Assembly: GCF_002021565.1 (NCBI RefSeq)
Contig: NZ_MSZX01000009.1
Coordinates: forward strand, 269,862 to 333,861
DNA from: Paenibacillus selenitireducens
Lineage (GTDB): Bacteria; Bacillota; Bacilli; Paenibacillales; Paenibacillaceae
Direction of reading: 5' to 3'
DNA length: 64,000 bases
Below the pieces are notes generated by a model. That model had not been told where the DNA came from. It saw nothing but the letters and a program-made list of their open reading frames with translations, and searched no databases. Below, one piece after another: positions 7,307-16,949 of this stretch. How positions within the stretch are numbered: position 1 is the stretch's first letter; each line of letters starts with the position of its first letter. The position numbers and the translations under genes were made by a program.

Positions 7307-9237
7307 GGATTTGTCCTTTCTATTTCGTGAGGCAAGAACCGATTCACTTGTTCCCAGACCTCGGATTGTTGAAGCTCTTTACCAAAGATGGAAATAATCC
7401 CTTGATCGTCTCTTGTCCGAATAAGTCGGCCGATCCCTTGTTTTAACCGTAACAGCATATATGGCATGTCCACGTCTTGGAAAGGCTGAAGGGTATCCTT
7501 CCTTTTCGCAGTAAACACGGGATCATTCGGCGGGAACGGTAATTCCCATACGATCACATGCGATAGGGATGGACCAGGAATATCCAGACCTTCCCACAAG
7601 GTTACCGCGCAGAGAACACTATGCTCGTCATTCTGAAAGGCAGAAATCAAGTGACTGATTTCGGCTGAACCTTCATACAAGAAACGGAAGGCTTGGTGCT
7701 CATCGTATCCGGCTAGATCACGCTTGAATTGCTGCAGTTCTTCCTGGGATGGGAATAGAATTAACGCTCTTCCCTCTGATTCCTGAAGCAAATGGATCAC
7801 TTGCTTCACTTTGTCTGTGACGGTGTGATCAGGATATAGGTTCGCCCGCATTTGAGCTTTGTAATCATATGGCGATGGCACGGAGAACGACAAATATTTC
7901 TCAATCCCTAGACCTTGTGCCGTATAATCGAAGTTCCCATCCACCGATAAGGTAGCTGAGGAGAAGACAATCGGTTTCTTTTGCGAGAATACGCGTTCCT
8001 TCAGCACTTCCTTCACTTTCTTCGGCATAATGATCAGTGTGACACCGTCCGGGTCCTCTGTTACCCATGATATTAATTCATCCGGTTGACGGAAAAGACT
8101 TAATGCATGCTGGATCATTTCCAGATGCTCTTCCACAATTTTCAACTGATATTCATCTAAGGAGTAAACACCACTCTCGAAGACCAATTCTTCTTCAATG
8201 GTAGCGAGCAGATCGCGGAACCGGATCACTTCACGGAGAAGCTCCTCGTTCAACACGATTTCCTTCCGATTCGACGCAGGTACTTTGACGCTGCTTCGAT
8301 CTAGTAGATCGAACAGGATCTCACTCTGCGATATCGCGTCTTCGACAGCGACAGCTAATGATTCGCGGATTTCTCCTTGCAAGAGTCGGACCACAATACT
8401 TTCGAACAACGTTTGCTTCAATTTATAAGTCAACGCATTCTGTCCTGCCGTCTCCAAGAGATGTCCTTCATCAAAAATAATGGAGCTATGATCAGGCAGC
8501 AATGGAAGCTGGCCTTCACGTTTTCTCGATTCATAGGTCCAGACATGTTCCATATAGAAATCATGCGAGCAGATGATGAGATCTGTTGATTTACGATAAT
8601 GTTCACGTGAAATCGTCTGACCACAACGATGACGCTGACTGCAGACCAAGCAATCTTGGAATACGTCCCAGCCGACGCGCTCCCACTGCTCGTCCGTCAT
8701 ATCCGGATATTCCTTACGGTTCCCATAAGGGTGGAAGGCTTGCAGCGTATCCGGAAAATGAACAAAATCAGGCAAACCACGGTACATGTCATGATAAATT
8801 TCTGAATCATCTTCTCTAAATCTTGTTTCATCCAGCTTATTGAGACATACGTACTGGTCAGGCGATTTGCTAAGTCTAGCATCAATGGTCAAGTTCAGAT
8901 GTTTAGCTAACTTCGCAATATCCCCCTCGGGTTTGACGAGCTGCTCAATTAATGACTCATCGGCACAGGCAATGATGGCAGGTTTACGCGTATAACGCGC
9001 GTACGTTATCGCATAAAGAAGATACACGAGTGTTTTCCCCGTACCTACCCCTGCTTCGGCAAAAATCGTCTGCTTCTCGCTATAGGCTCGCTCTAACTGA
9101 AAAGCCATGTAAATCTGCTCATCACGAACTTCAAAGCCAACTTCCGGTAAAATTTCATAGAATACATCCGCAATCCAGTCGCTTGCTTGCTGTATAAACG
9201 GCTCTGCGGGATCAAAAGTAAATGGGTATGATGTCAA
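7303..9237 (-). CDS. ATP-dependent DNA helicase of the XPD/DinG family (YpvA-like)
   Basis: About 644 aa. Walker A is AEAGVGTGKT (residues near 40-50), the Walker B/DEAH-type box is FDEGHLLE, and helicase motifs near the C-terminus include AVTLWEGLDIPG and LKQGIGRLIRTRDDQG. A Cys group, DCLVCSQRHRC, fits the [4Fe-4S] cluster position of XPD/DinG helicases. This is the layout of B. subtilis YpvA, which lacks the exonuclease domain of DinG. The TTG at 9237 is preferred because GGAGG precedes it by 8 bases. Role: unwinding of 5'-tailed DNA, probably repair; inferred from the family. Confidence 0.82.
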   Translation of the reverse strand: MTSYPFTFDPAEPFIQQASDWIADVFYEILPEVGFEVRDEQIYMAFQLERAYSEKQTIFAEAGVGTGKTLVYLLYAITYARYTRKPAIIACADESLIEQLVKPEGDIAKLAKHLNLTIDARLSKSPDQYVCLNKLDETRFREDDSEIYHDMYRGLPDFVHFPDTLQAFHPYGNRKEYPDMTDEQWERVGWDVFQDCLVCSQRHRCGQTISREHYRKSTDLIICSHDFYMEHVWTYESRKREGQLPLLPDHSSIIFDEGHLLETAGQNALTYKLKQTLFESIVVRLLQGEIRESLAVAVEDAISQSEILFDLLDRSSVKVPASNRKEIVLNEELLREVIRFRDLLATIEEELVFESGVYSLDEYQLKIVEEHLEMIQHALSLFRQPDELISWVTEDPDGVTLIIMPKKVKEVLKERVFSQKKPIVFSSATLSVDGNFDYTAQGLGIEKYLSFSVPSPYDYKAQMRANLYPDHTVTDKVKQVIHLLQESEGRALILFPSQEELQQFKRDLAGYDEHQAFRFLYEGSAEISHLISAFQNDEHSVLCAVTLWEGLDIPGPSLSHVIVWELPFPPNDPVFTAKRKDTLQPFQDVDMPYMLLRLKQGIGRLIRTRDDQGIISIFGKELQQSEVWEQVNRFLPHEIERTNP

Positions 9238-9302
9238 TCGAGCTGCCTCCAAATCGTTCGTAAACTTGCATCATTACATTATACATCAAATGTTGTCAAG
9301 TA

Positions 9303-9344
9303 AAAAGAAGCATGCTCCAATGAATGTTCAATGTGGAGGATGCT
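9303..9344 (-). terminator. terminator of the ABC exporter operon
   Basis: On the minus strand AGCATCCTCC ... GGAGCATGCT pairs with one mismatch and is followed by TCTTTTT. It lies after the permease stop and before the helicase start. Confidence 0.65.
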
Positions 9345-9369
9345 CCTTTGGTGATTTAAGTATAAATTT

Positions 9370-10116
9370 TCAATGCTCCCACTTAAATAACACAAAGGCG
9401 AGGACGCCGCACACGACGGCAAAAATAGCAAGTACCATCGCTTCGAGCCCTAACGTCTGAATCGATTCACCCATCCATACACTTTGTACTGCCTGAACAA
9501 AATAAGTCATGGGGATCCACTCGCTAATGCGCTGCAAGAAATTAGGAAAAATTTCAAGCGGCATGGCAATGCCCGAAAGAAATAAAAATGGAAAAAATAT
9601 AGCCATGGCTATCCCGCTCGCCGCGCCCGGCGTATTCGATAATCCTGACAAGGCGAACCCTAAGCTGAAGAATCCGATACATCCAAATAGTAGACTCACA
9701 ATCAGCAGGATCAAAGACATCGGTGAAATATGAATATTCCACACGAGCTTAGCTACCCCGATAATTTCAATAGCTCCAAGAAGAATGAGTAATAATCCTT
9801 GCACCGATTGCGATGCTAGCACAGCAGATTTCCGAATCGGGGTCACACGGAACCTTCTCAGAATCCCGCTGTCTCGGTAAGTCACCATATTAATATTCAG
9901 CGTAAAGACAGCCACGGACATGACATTCATGGCGCACAAGGCCGGGACGTAATAATCGATATAGCGCGTCCCCTCTTTAATTCCTGGGTTATCACCGAAA
10001 ATGAGTCCAAAAATGAGGAGCATCAGAATAGGGTATACGAGGGTCCAGAATATCGTTAACCAATCCCTCATATAGAGACGGAGATCAAATATCATGAGAC
10101 GGAAATAAGCATTCAT
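9370..10116 (-). CDS. ABC-2 type transporter permease
   Basis: A 248-aa integral membrane protein with six predicted helices in the ABC2_membrane pattern (FRLMIFDLRLYMRDW start; central VTYRDSGILRRFRVTPI loop; GIAMPLEIFPNFLQ near the last helices). The DrrB/YhhJ-like family exports drugs, lipids or antibiotics. It follows its ATPase with a 2-base gap. Substrate unknown. Confidence 0.83.
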   Translation of the reverse strand: MNAYFRLMIFDLRLYMRDWLTIFWTLVYPILMLLIFGLIFGDNPGIKEGTRYIDYYVPALCAMNVMSVAVFTLNINMVTYRDSGILRRFRVTPIRKSAVLASQSVQGLLLILLGAIEIIGVAKLVWNIHISPMSLILLIVSLLFGCIGFFSLGFALSGLSNTPGAASGIAMAIFFPFLFLSGIAMPLEIFPNFLQRISEWIPMTYFVQAVQSVWMGESIQTLGLEAMVLAIFAVVCGVLAFVLFKWEH

Positions 10117-10118
10117 CG

Positions 10119-11042
10119 TTACTTCATCCCCCCTTGTACCGTTAATTCGATAAAGACATCACTCATGGTAGCCGAGTCAATCTTTAACTCTTGAATCTTC
10201 CATTGTTCTTCTGCTGCAAGTTGGTAGAGGTATTGAACGGTTTCATCGGCATTGCCCGTGTGTAGTACAACTGATGTGGGTGTTGATTCGATGTTCACGA
10301 CATGTGGGAGAGCTTCTAAGGAGGCTGGGTTGCATTGCTCGACTTTTTTGAATGTAACTCGTTGGGTCTTTCCGAGCTGGGAGATCAGGTTCTGGGGTGT
10401 ATCCATGGCGATGAGCTTACCGCTATGAATCATCGCTACGCGATCACATAGTGCTTCAGCTTCTTCCATGTAGTGGGTCGTCACGATAATCGTGCGTCCT
10501 TCTTGTCGCAAATGAAGAATCATGTCCCACATATCGCTGCGTGCATTCGGGTCTAACCCCATACTCGGCTCATCCAGAAAGATGATATCCGGATCATTAA
10601 TTAATGCGAGCGCTAACGAAACTCGTTGCTTCCAACCCCCAGATAATGATTTGTACATGGCATGAAGCTTATCATGCAATCCCAGGAAACGGATAATCTC
10701 ATCGACATTGGCCTTTCGATCATAAAAGGATGCAAATAGACTCAAAACCTCTCGTACTTTCGTCTTTCCCGGGATCGAGGTCGATTGAAATAATACGCCA
10801 ATCCGCTGTTGAATCTGTTCGCGCTGCTTCCGAATATCCTGACCTAATACAGTGATATGGCCCCCGTCTGCTGGACGAAGCCCTTCCATCATTTCAATTA
10901 ATGTGGTCTTCCCAGCACCGTTCGGACCCACAATCCCGAAGATTTCCCCTTTACTCACTTGTAAAGAGATTCCGTCAACGGCCAACTTGGTACCGTACTG
11001 CTTACGTACGTTATCCAGGTGAATGGCTATAGCCTGCTCCAA
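10119..11042 (-). CDS. ABC transporter ATP-binding protein (DrrA-like)
   Basis: A 307-aa ATPase: Walker A GPNGAGKTTL, signature LSGGWKQRVSLALAL, Walker B IIFLDEPSMGLDP, H-loop TTHYMEEAE. The C-terminal ~85 residues form the extra domain typical of DrrA/CcmA-like exporters. The start is a TTG with AGGAGGG upstream. It forms a two-gene operon with the permease downstream. It acts at the cytoplasmic face of the membrane; substrate unknown. Confidence 0.87.
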   Translation of the reverse strand: MEQAIAIHLDNVRKQYGTKLAVDGISLQVSKGEIFGIVGPNGAGKTTLIEMMEGLRPADGGHITVLGQDIRKQREQIQQRIGVLFQSTSIPGKTKVREVLSLFASFYDRKANVDEIIRFLGLHDKLHAMYKSLSGGWKQRVSLALALINDPDIIFLDEPSMGLDPNARSDMWDMILHLRQEGRTIIVTTHYMEEAEALCDRVAMIHSGKLIAMDTPQNLISQLGKTQRVTFKKVEQCNPASLEALPHVVNIESTPTSVVLHTGNADETVQYLYQLAAEEQWKIQELKIDSATMSDVFIELTVQGGMK

Positions 11043-11072
11043 TGATTCGCCCTCCTAACATCAGCATCATAT

Positions 11073-11109
11073 ACAAAAAAGACTACTCCTTAACAGAGTA
11101 ATCTTTTCG
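11073..11109 (-). terminator. terminator of thrS
   Basis: AAAAGA-TACTC / GAGTA-TCTTTT stem with one bulge on each arm, followed by a T-tract on the minus strand, 45 bases after the thrS stop. Confidence 0.7.
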
Positions 11110-11153
11110 CTAAAAAAAGTAAATAAATCTAAATTTAACTTAAAGAGGAAACC

Positions 11154-13070
11154 TTAACATGTCTTCGCTCGAATTTCCTCTTGAAGCTTGATGATCATAT
11201 CTGAAATTTGGAAACTTCCCATGTCGCCTTCGCCCCGATTTCGAACCGCTACCGTACCTGAGCTTTTCTCATTTTCGCCTAACACCAACATATACGGAAC
11301 TTTCTGCATTTGTGCTTCACGGATCTTGTAACCCAATTTCTCATCCCGCAAATCCACTTCGACGCGAATACCGTTCGTTTCGAGGGCCTGCTTTACCTCT
11401 TCCGCATAATCATACGTATGTGAGGATACCGGTAATATTTTCACTTGTACAGGCGCGAGCCATAGTGGGAATGCACCTGCATAATGCTCAGTCAAGATCC
11501 CAATAAATCGGTCGATCGAACCATATACGGCACGATGGATCACAACGGGCCGATGCTTCAACGCGTCTTCTCCAACATAAGAGAGATCGAATTTCTCAGG
11601 CATTTGGAAATCAAGTTGAATCGTTCCGCACTGCCAGCTTCGTTTGAGCGCATCCAAAATATGAAAATCAATCTTTGGACCGTAAAATGCTCCGTCACCT
11701 TCATTTAGCCGATAAGCAATGCCTCGTTGATCCAGCACTTGTCGTAACGAAGATTCTGCCTGCTCCCACAGCTCATCCGATCCCATGGAATCGTCGGGAC
11801 GCGTCGATAACTCAATCTTGTATTCAAATCCGAAAATTTGATACATGTGATCAATCAGCGCGATGACGCGATCGATTTCGTCGACGATTTGATCTGGCCG
11901 TACGAAGAGATGCGCATCATCTTGGCAGAATGTACGAACCCGCATCATGCCGCCCAAGGCTCCTGAGAATTCATGCCGATGCACTTGGCCGAACTCCGCG
12001 ATGCGAATCGGAAGTTCACGGTACGAGCGAAGCTTATTTTTGTAGATTAACATATGACCTGGGCAGTTCATCGGTTTCAGCGCGAAAGAATGTTCATCGA
12101 CATTTGTAAAATACATATTTTCCTTGTAATGATCCCAGTGGCCGGATTGCTCCCACAGTCGAGTGTTCATCATGAGCGGAGTACGCACTTCGTTATAATT
12201 ACGCTGTATCTGTAGCTCTCTTGCGAGTTGTTCCAGCTCGTTACGAATGATCATCCCGTTCGGCAAGAAGAACGGCATGCCTGGCGCCTCTTCGGAGAAC
12301 ATGAATAACTCAAGTTCCTTCCCTAATCTGCGGTGATCCCGCTTCTTCGCTTCATCCAACATGTGCAGATGATCGTCCAGTTGGCTTTTCTTCGGAAAAG
12401 AAGTTCCATAGATACGCTGCAGCATCTTATTGTTTGAATCGCCCCGCCAATACGCTCCTGCCACACTCAACAGCTTCACCGCTTTGATCCAACCTGTCGA
12501 CGGAAGATGCGGACCACGGCATAAATCCGTAAACTCTCCTTGTTCATAAAGACTGATCGTTACATCATCAGGAAGATCACGAATCAACTCTAGCTTGAGG
12601 GGTTCCTCTAATGCTTGGAACATCTTCGTTGCCTCGTCCCGGCTAACTTCCCGCCGAACAAAAGGGAGGTTTTCTTGTATGATTCGCTGCATCTCTTGTT
12701 CGATCGCCTTGAGATCCTCGATTGATAACGGATGTTCTATATCCATGTCATAATAGAATCCATCTTCAATAACGGGCCCAATCCCTAATTTAACCGCATG
12801 GCTTCCATAGAGTCGCTTGATCGCTTGTGCCATCACATGAGCTGTACTATGTCGATATATGTTCAGACCCTCTGCAGAGTCGAGTGTTATGACTTCAACG
12901 AGGCTATCAAGCTCGATCGGTTGGGTCAAATCAACCAGCCTTCCATCTACTTTGCCTGCGATTGCCTGTTTCTTCAAGCCGACGCTTATCGATTCTGCAA
13001 TTTCTATAACGGTGGTGCCTTGCACATACCTCCTAATTGTTCCATCTGGTAATTCAACTTCGATCTCCAT
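11154..13070 (-). CDS. thrS: threonine--tRNA ligase
   Basis: About 638 aa with the full class II ThrRS layout: TGS domain (IRRYVQGTTVIEIAESI), editing domain with HSTAHVMAQAI and the metal-binding YRGDSNN region, catalytic core with PMNCPGHMLIYK (zinc-binding Cys), RIAEFGQVHRHE (motif 2) and HRAVYGSIDRFIGIL (motif 3), and the anticodon-binding domain at the end. It charges tRNA-Thr. The ATG at 13070 follows GGAGG by 8 bases; an ATG five codons upstream also has an AGGTGAG site. Expression is controlled by the T-box leader upstream. Confidence 0.95.
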   Translation of the reverse strand: MEIEVELPDGTIRRYVQGTTVIEIAESISVGLKKQAIAGKVDGRLVDLTQPIELDSLVEVITLDSAEGLNIYRHSTAHVMAQAIKRLYGSHAVKLGIGPVIEDGFYYDMDIEHPLSIEDLKAIEQEMQRIIQENLPFVRREVSRDEATKMFQALEEPLKLELIRDLPDDVTISLYEQGEFTDLCRGPHLPSTGWIKAVKLLSVAGAYWRGDSNNKMLQRIYGTSFPKKSQLDDHLHMLDEAKKRDHRRLGKELELFMFSEEAPGMPFFLPNGMIIRNELEQLARELQIQRNYNEVRTPLMMNTRLWEQSGHWDHYKENMYFTNVDEHSFALKPMNCPGHMLIYKNKLRSYRELPIRIAEFGQVHRHEFSGALGGMMRVRTFCQDDAHLFVRPDQIVDEIDRVIALIDHMYQIFGFEYKIELSTRPDDSMGSDELWEQAESSLRQVLDQRGIAYRLNEGDGAFYGPKIDFHILDALKRSWQCGTIQLDFQMPEKFDLSYVGEDALKHRPVVIHRAVYGSIDRFIGILTEHYAGAFPLWLAPVQVKILPVSSHTYDYAEEVKQALETNGIRVEVDLRDEKLGYKIREAQMQKVPYMLVLGENEKSSGTVAVRNRGEGDMGSFQISDMIIKLQEEIRAKTC

Positions 13071-13114
13071 GATTGTAGCCTCCATTTCTCACCTATTCAT
13101 TTCCCTTTTGTGAA

Positions 13115-13422
13115 CGCAAAAAAACGCATCTCTCCCGGCAAGGGACGAGTGCGTTCAGCTCGTGGTTCCACCCAAATTCAACCTATTCATGACGTTCCTG
13201 GGATGTTCGCCCAAGAAAGCAGAAGTAAGGTCCTTATTCGTATCCAGTAACGAGGATAAGTCGGTGTCGCTTACTTACGCAAGAACATTTGCGTGTTCAA
13301 CGTCACGGCTACAGAGGGGTAATCACACAACCGGTTCTGAAGAAGATTGCACCAAATCTCTTCTCTCTCTGAACAGTCCGCGTAGGAAATCATGTCTCTG
13401 ATCAAGGCCACATATGAACTTG
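13115..13422 (-). promoter_or_regulatory. T-box riboswitch leader of thrS
   Basis: On the minus strand the conserved T-box GGGTGGAACCACG (13159-13172 region) is followed by a GC-rich terminator, AACGCACTCGTCCC ... GGGAGAGATGCGTT, ending in seven T (13117-13158). About 260 bases of structured leader containing an AGAGAGAAGAG stem I segment precede it. Uncharged tRNA-Thr should pair with the specifier loop and the UGGA-type bulge to stop terminator formation. I could not fix the specifier codon with certainty; an ACC in GATTACCCCTCT is a candidate. Confidence 0.9.
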
Positions 13423-13428
13423 GAAATT

Positions 13429-13457
13429 ATGATACACACTTGATAGATAAAAGTCAA
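13429..13457 (-). promoter_or_regulatory. sigma-A type promoter of the thrS leader
   Basis: TTGACT, 17 bases, TATCAT on the minus strand, placing the start near 13422, at the 5' end of the T-box leader. Confidence 0.65.
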
Positions 13458-13461
13458 TGTG

Positions 13462-13848
13462 CTATTTTATCATCTCAGCATTGAGCTCAATAATATTGCG
13501 GTCTGGATCGAGCAGGAAAATTTGAGCAAATCCAGTAATACTATCGGGTTTGGACCGGAACTCTACCTCATTCTGCTGGAGCCATGCAACCGCAGCTTCA
13601 TAATTCGCAATACGGATCGCAAAATGACCGTCACGCGTGTCAATCCCACCGGTACGAAGTGTTTCACCTTCATGAATGATCAGGTGCAACTGCTGTCCCG
13701 AATCGCCAACTTCTAACCATGCACCCGGAAAATCAAATGCCGGCCGTTCGATTTCACGTAGTCCTAGAATCTTCTGATAGAACGCTTTAGATCGCTCCAA
13801 ATCTGTAACGATGATACTCACATGATGTAATCCTTTATGTTGAATCAC
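13462..13848 (-). CDS. VOC family (glyoxalase-like) protein
   Basis: A 128-aa vicinal-oxygen-chelate domain: HHVSIIVTDLERSKAFYQKILGL at the start, HLIIHEG, HFAIRIANYEAAVAWL and LLDPDRNIIELN with the usual His/Glu metal ligands. Reaction unknown. The GTG at 13848 is preferred because GGAGGGTGA lies just upstream; an in-frame ATG at 13974 would add 42 residues unlike the family and has no ribosome site. Confidence 0.75.
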   Translation of the reverse strand: MIQHKGLHHVSIIVTDLERSKAFYQKILGLREIERPAFDFPGAWLEVGDSGQQLHLIIHEGETLRTGGIDTRDGHFAIRIANYEAAVAWLQQNEVEFRSKPDSITGFAQIFLLDPDRNIIELNAEMIK

Positions 13849-14021
13849 GCGCTCACCCTCCATTTCATAGCTAGATTCATCGTACCATATATCGAATAAC
13901 TTCATGTATTGCTTTTGAAAGTCATGATGGAAACCCCTCACCCCAAGATAGGCTAACGCATATTCTAACATCATCGAACGATCATATTGATGCCCGTTTT
14001 TGTGGAAAGGAGCATGACCTC

Positions 14022-14801
14022 ATGCGTTATCTAGCACCACCGATTTGGAGGTTGCCGCATGCCAATAACCTCGTATTACCTCATAACACCTATGTATTAG
14101 ACAGGAAACAAGGGGATGTGAATGGAGACGGCATCCCGGATAAGGTGTATCTCGTTGGCGAGAAGCCGGATGGTTCATCAGGTATTTTCGAAGAACACAT
14201 TACCTTGATCATTATAGATGGATACTCCCAGCACATGACTACCGTGGAATTACGGAACAATGCAGGTTACAACGCGACGCTATTCTTAGGGGATTTCAAT
14301 CACGATCATGTAGCAGACATCCTCGTTCGCATTGATGCAGGCGGAAGCGGCGGCTACCTCTATGCCTACCTCTACTCTTTCAGAAACAACATGTTGAAGG
14401 AGCTATTCAATAGTGATTCGTATAACAAAGAATATTCCTTCCATATGCATTATGAAAATATGTATAAAGCAAGCGTAAGCAGCCCTTCCTTAAATGTGCT
14501 TTTCTTGCTTGATTTAACCACGAAGGGGCCTGAATATTTATCCCAGTTCTATCAAGAAGACGGCAAGCTGAAAAAACCTACACAAGGCGAGGTTCTGGCT
14601 CTAGGAGAACTATATCCGATCGTCGTTCAGCGGAATGACATGAACTATGATCTTTATGTGCTGCAACGAATCATTGGAACGATCAATGCAGATACGTTAG
14701 GATATGTCGAGAACCTGCTGACATGGGAGCAAGATCATTTCCGTTCTGCCCGATTAACCGTCTCGATCCTTGGTTCTCAATTAATTACTCCATACGCATA
14801 G
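14022..14801 (+). CDS. hypothetical protein with EF-hand/VCBS-like calcium loops
   Basis: A 259-aa protein without signal peptide. It has two dockerin- or FG-GAP-like Asp loops, GDVNGDGIPDKVYLVG (about 30-45) and GDFNHDHVADILVRID (about 90-105), the sign of a VCBS/FG-GAP-type beta-propeller repeat that binds calcium. Similar proteins occur in spore formers, but the role is unknown. AAAGGAG is 11 bases before the ATG. It is divergent from the VOC gene and followed 73 bases later by a small Pro-rich protein. Confidence 0.65.
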   Translation: MRYLAPPIWRLPHANNLVLPHNTYVLDRKQGDVNGDGIPDKVYLVGEKPDGSSGIFEEHITLIIIDGYSQHMTTVELRNNAGYNATLFLGDFNHDHVADILVRIDAGGSGGYLYAYLYSFRNNMLKELFNSDSYNKEYSFHMHYENMYKASVSSPSLNVLFLLDLTTKGPEYLSQFYQEDGKLKKPTQGEVLALGELYPIVVQRNDMNYDLYVLQRIIGTINADTLGYVENLLTWEQDHFRSARLTVSILGSQLITPYA

Positions 14802-14874
14802 GTATTCGTCCAACCCACCATCTCCACTCCTGCATACATTATGTTAGCCTAATACTCGAAGGAGTGAACTATAT

Positions 14875-15225
14875 ATGGGATTTTTTCCATCTCCATTCAA
14901 TCCCCCACAGGGACCTTTTATGCCTGGACAACAATTCCCGATCGGCCCTCAAGGACCGCAGGGGACTATGGGGCAAGCGCCCACCGCACCGCCGCCTCCA
15001 TTTGAACCCCAACAACCACAAGTCTCTGCATTTGCCGTGGATCCTGGCGCTATAGCTGGTTGTTTATTCCGCAATACATTTATTTGGCTTACGAATGGGA
15101 ATCGTTTCTGGTTCTACCCTATTTTTGTAGGACGTACATCGGTTGCCGGATTCCGCTGGACAGGTAGAAATTGGATGTATTTTGGTATCGATTTGAATCA
15201 GATCAGCTCTTTTACTTGCTTCTAA
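14875..15225 (+). CDS. small Pro/Gly-rich protein, possibly spore- or surface-associated
   Basis: 116 aa. The first 55 residues are rich in Pro, Gly and Gln with collagen-like GPQGPQG; the rest is a compact aromatic domain (FRNTFIWLTNGNRFWFYP, GRTSVAGFRWTGRNW). I recall similar Paenibacillus proteins of unknown function; a coat or surface role is only a suggestion. The ribosome site AAGGAG is 10 bases upstream. It ends before a strong terminator. Confidence 0.6.
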   Translation: MGFFPSPFNPPQGPFMPGQQFPIGPQGPQGTMGQAPTAPPPPFEPQQPQVSAFAVDPGAIAGCLFRNTFIWLTNGNRFWFYPIFVGRTSVAGFRWTGRNWMYFGIDLNQISSFTCF

Positions 15226-15237
15226 GCTTAAACATCG

Positions 15238-15274
15238 GAGAAGCATCGAAGATGACAGACCCTCGATGCTTCTC
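15238..15274. terminator. bidirectional terminator
   Basis: A perfect 12-bp stem GAGAAGCATCGA / TCGATGCTTCTC between the convergent Pro-rich protein gene and the ABC permease gene. Confidence 0.8.
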
Positions 15275-15276
15275 AT

Positions 15277-16947
15277 TTATTTATGTATCGATAGGTTCTT
15301 AGATGAATCGTGTGGCCTTGTACCTCGGAACATGAATTTCCACATCACAGCATTGACCAGAACAAGTATAACCATATAACCATATACAGCATAAGAATTA
15401 TTGCTTATTCCAAAATGTACAGCAGCAAATGGAAGAAGCAGCAGGACAAGAGGGAATATCGTCCATTGTGATTCTTGCTGCGCACCTGCAAAGGAGACGG
15501 AGAAAGGAAGTGATTTTCCAATCCATTGATAACAAAGAAGCAGATACAAGTTGGCGCTGAACATGATAATCATGAGGTGCGGAATGATCGTTATGCCAAA
15601 GACACCGATAAGCACCATACAAAGAATCAGATAAATCGGAAGAAACAATCGAACCATCACGGCTTTTATCGTTCCACGATGAAGGAGCGCTATGTTCTGA
15701 ATCGGTGCCACCGTATAGATCCAAGAACCTTTATATCTCCCTGAGTATTTTAGCATATTCACGACGGTTGGAATCATCATTAAGCTCAAATAGATCGTGA
15801 AGTACAGCTTGCTGTCTGCTAATTCCGCCCAACTTTTCGATCGCAATCCACTAAAAATAAAAATAAATGGCAGTACCGCCATGAGCGCTACTGAAGGATA
15901 TACCTTTAATTTAAACTCGCGTTCGCTCCCTAACATCCGTAAGGCAAAACGGAAAAAAGCCTGTTCCTCCGTGCTCCGACATATCCATTTGGATAAACGC
16001 TGAATCACACCGTGTGAAGACTTTGCACTTCGCATACTCTGACTATGCATCAGCTTGATTAAATTTTGTTCGAATGCGGGCATGAATTTCGTATATGTCA
16101 AGAACAAACAAATCGGAACGCATAAGGCTAGCACTGTGAATGCAATGTAGTAGCCATTCCTGTTTCCTTTCAATAATTCAAAGGGAGCAGCAAACCATAA
16201 CGGCGGAATGAAGAAATTCCACCAAGTTGGTGTCCAGGCTAATGCCGATTGAACGAGATCGAAGGATCGAATCACAAGTTGATACCCGACAGCAACCCCA
16301 ATAGAAAGTCCAATTTGGACGTAGTTAATAATATCCTTCAGCCGTTCTCCATCATATAATTTGAGGACAACCAAATAGACGATCGATGTCATAACAAGGA
16401 TGAACATATCCATCAGGATGGTCTCAAGCAGATATATTAGACCGAATCCGATTCCGTGCCGAATGATAGAGGCTACCCATCCTGGAGCCATTAATACGAA
16501 AGTAAGTATGAACATATAGATGCTGATATGCATCGTCTTTGCCATGCGGATCGTCTTGGGATCAACGGGCTTCGTACTTAGGGTCGATATATCTCGGACA
16601 TCCAGCATGACGGAGGAAAAATCCGAAATCATCGTCGTCATCATGATGAACATACTCATGCCAAATACGAGGCTCATCTGAATGAAATAATTATCTCCCA
16701 TCACGATAATCGGGATCATTATCGCCCCGTAAATCCCATAGATCCACAGCGACTTCATAAAATTGTTGCTTTCCAGAAATTCTTCTTCATGTATCTTGGA
16801 CCGTTCCCCGATCACCGTGGGTACACGTCGACGATCCATCAACAGTTTGACTTGCAAAATCTTGCGCATCACAGCATAATCTATCCCTAATTTGTCGAAT
16901 AGGCTTCGGAATCGGTCCAATACAAGCAATGATCTAATTTCTCTCAT
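15277..16947 (-). CDS. ABC exporter permease, large ABC-2 type
   Basis: A 556-aa membrane protein with about ten to twelve hydrophobic segments and a long N-terminal cytoplasmic stretch (residues 1-65). The pairing with an upstream ATPase 2 bases away and the size fit large ABC-2 type permeases of Bacillales. Substrate unknown. GAGGTGTAAGG before the ATG overlaps the ATPase stop codon, so the two are coupled. Confidence 0.72.
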   Translation of the reverse strand: MREIRSLLVLDRFRSLFDKLGIDYAVMRKILQVKLLMDRRRVPTVIGERSKIHEEEFLESNNFMKSLWIYGIYGAIMIPIIVMGDNYFIQMSLVFGMSMFIMMTTMISDFSSVMLDVRDISTLSTKPVDPKTIRMAKTMHISIYMFILTFVLMAPGWVASIIRHGIGFGLIYLLETILMDMFILVMTSIVYLVVLKLYDGERLKDIINYVQIGLSIGVAVGYQLVIRSFDLVQSALAWTPTWWNFFIPPLWFAAPFELLKGNRNGYYIAFTVLALCVPICLFLTYTKFMPAFEQNLIKLMHSQSMRSAKSSHGVIQRLSKWICRSTEEQAFFRFALRMLGSEREFKLKVYPSVALMAVLPFIFIFSGLRSKSWAELADSKLYFTIYLSLMMIPTVVNMLKYSGRYKGSWIYTVAPIQNIALLHRGTIKAVMVRLFLPIYLILCMVLIGVFGITIIPHLMIIMFSANLYLLLCYQWIGKSLPFSVSFAGAQQESQWTIFPLVLLLLPFAAVHFGISNNSYAVYGYMVILVLVNAVMWKFMFRGTRPHDSSKNLSIHK

Positions 16948-16949
16948 CC

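Noticed and set aside
9253..9460. Small plus-strand gene upstream of the helicase start
   Set aside because: The frame runs across a terminator hairpin and the end of the permease gene, with no ribosome site.
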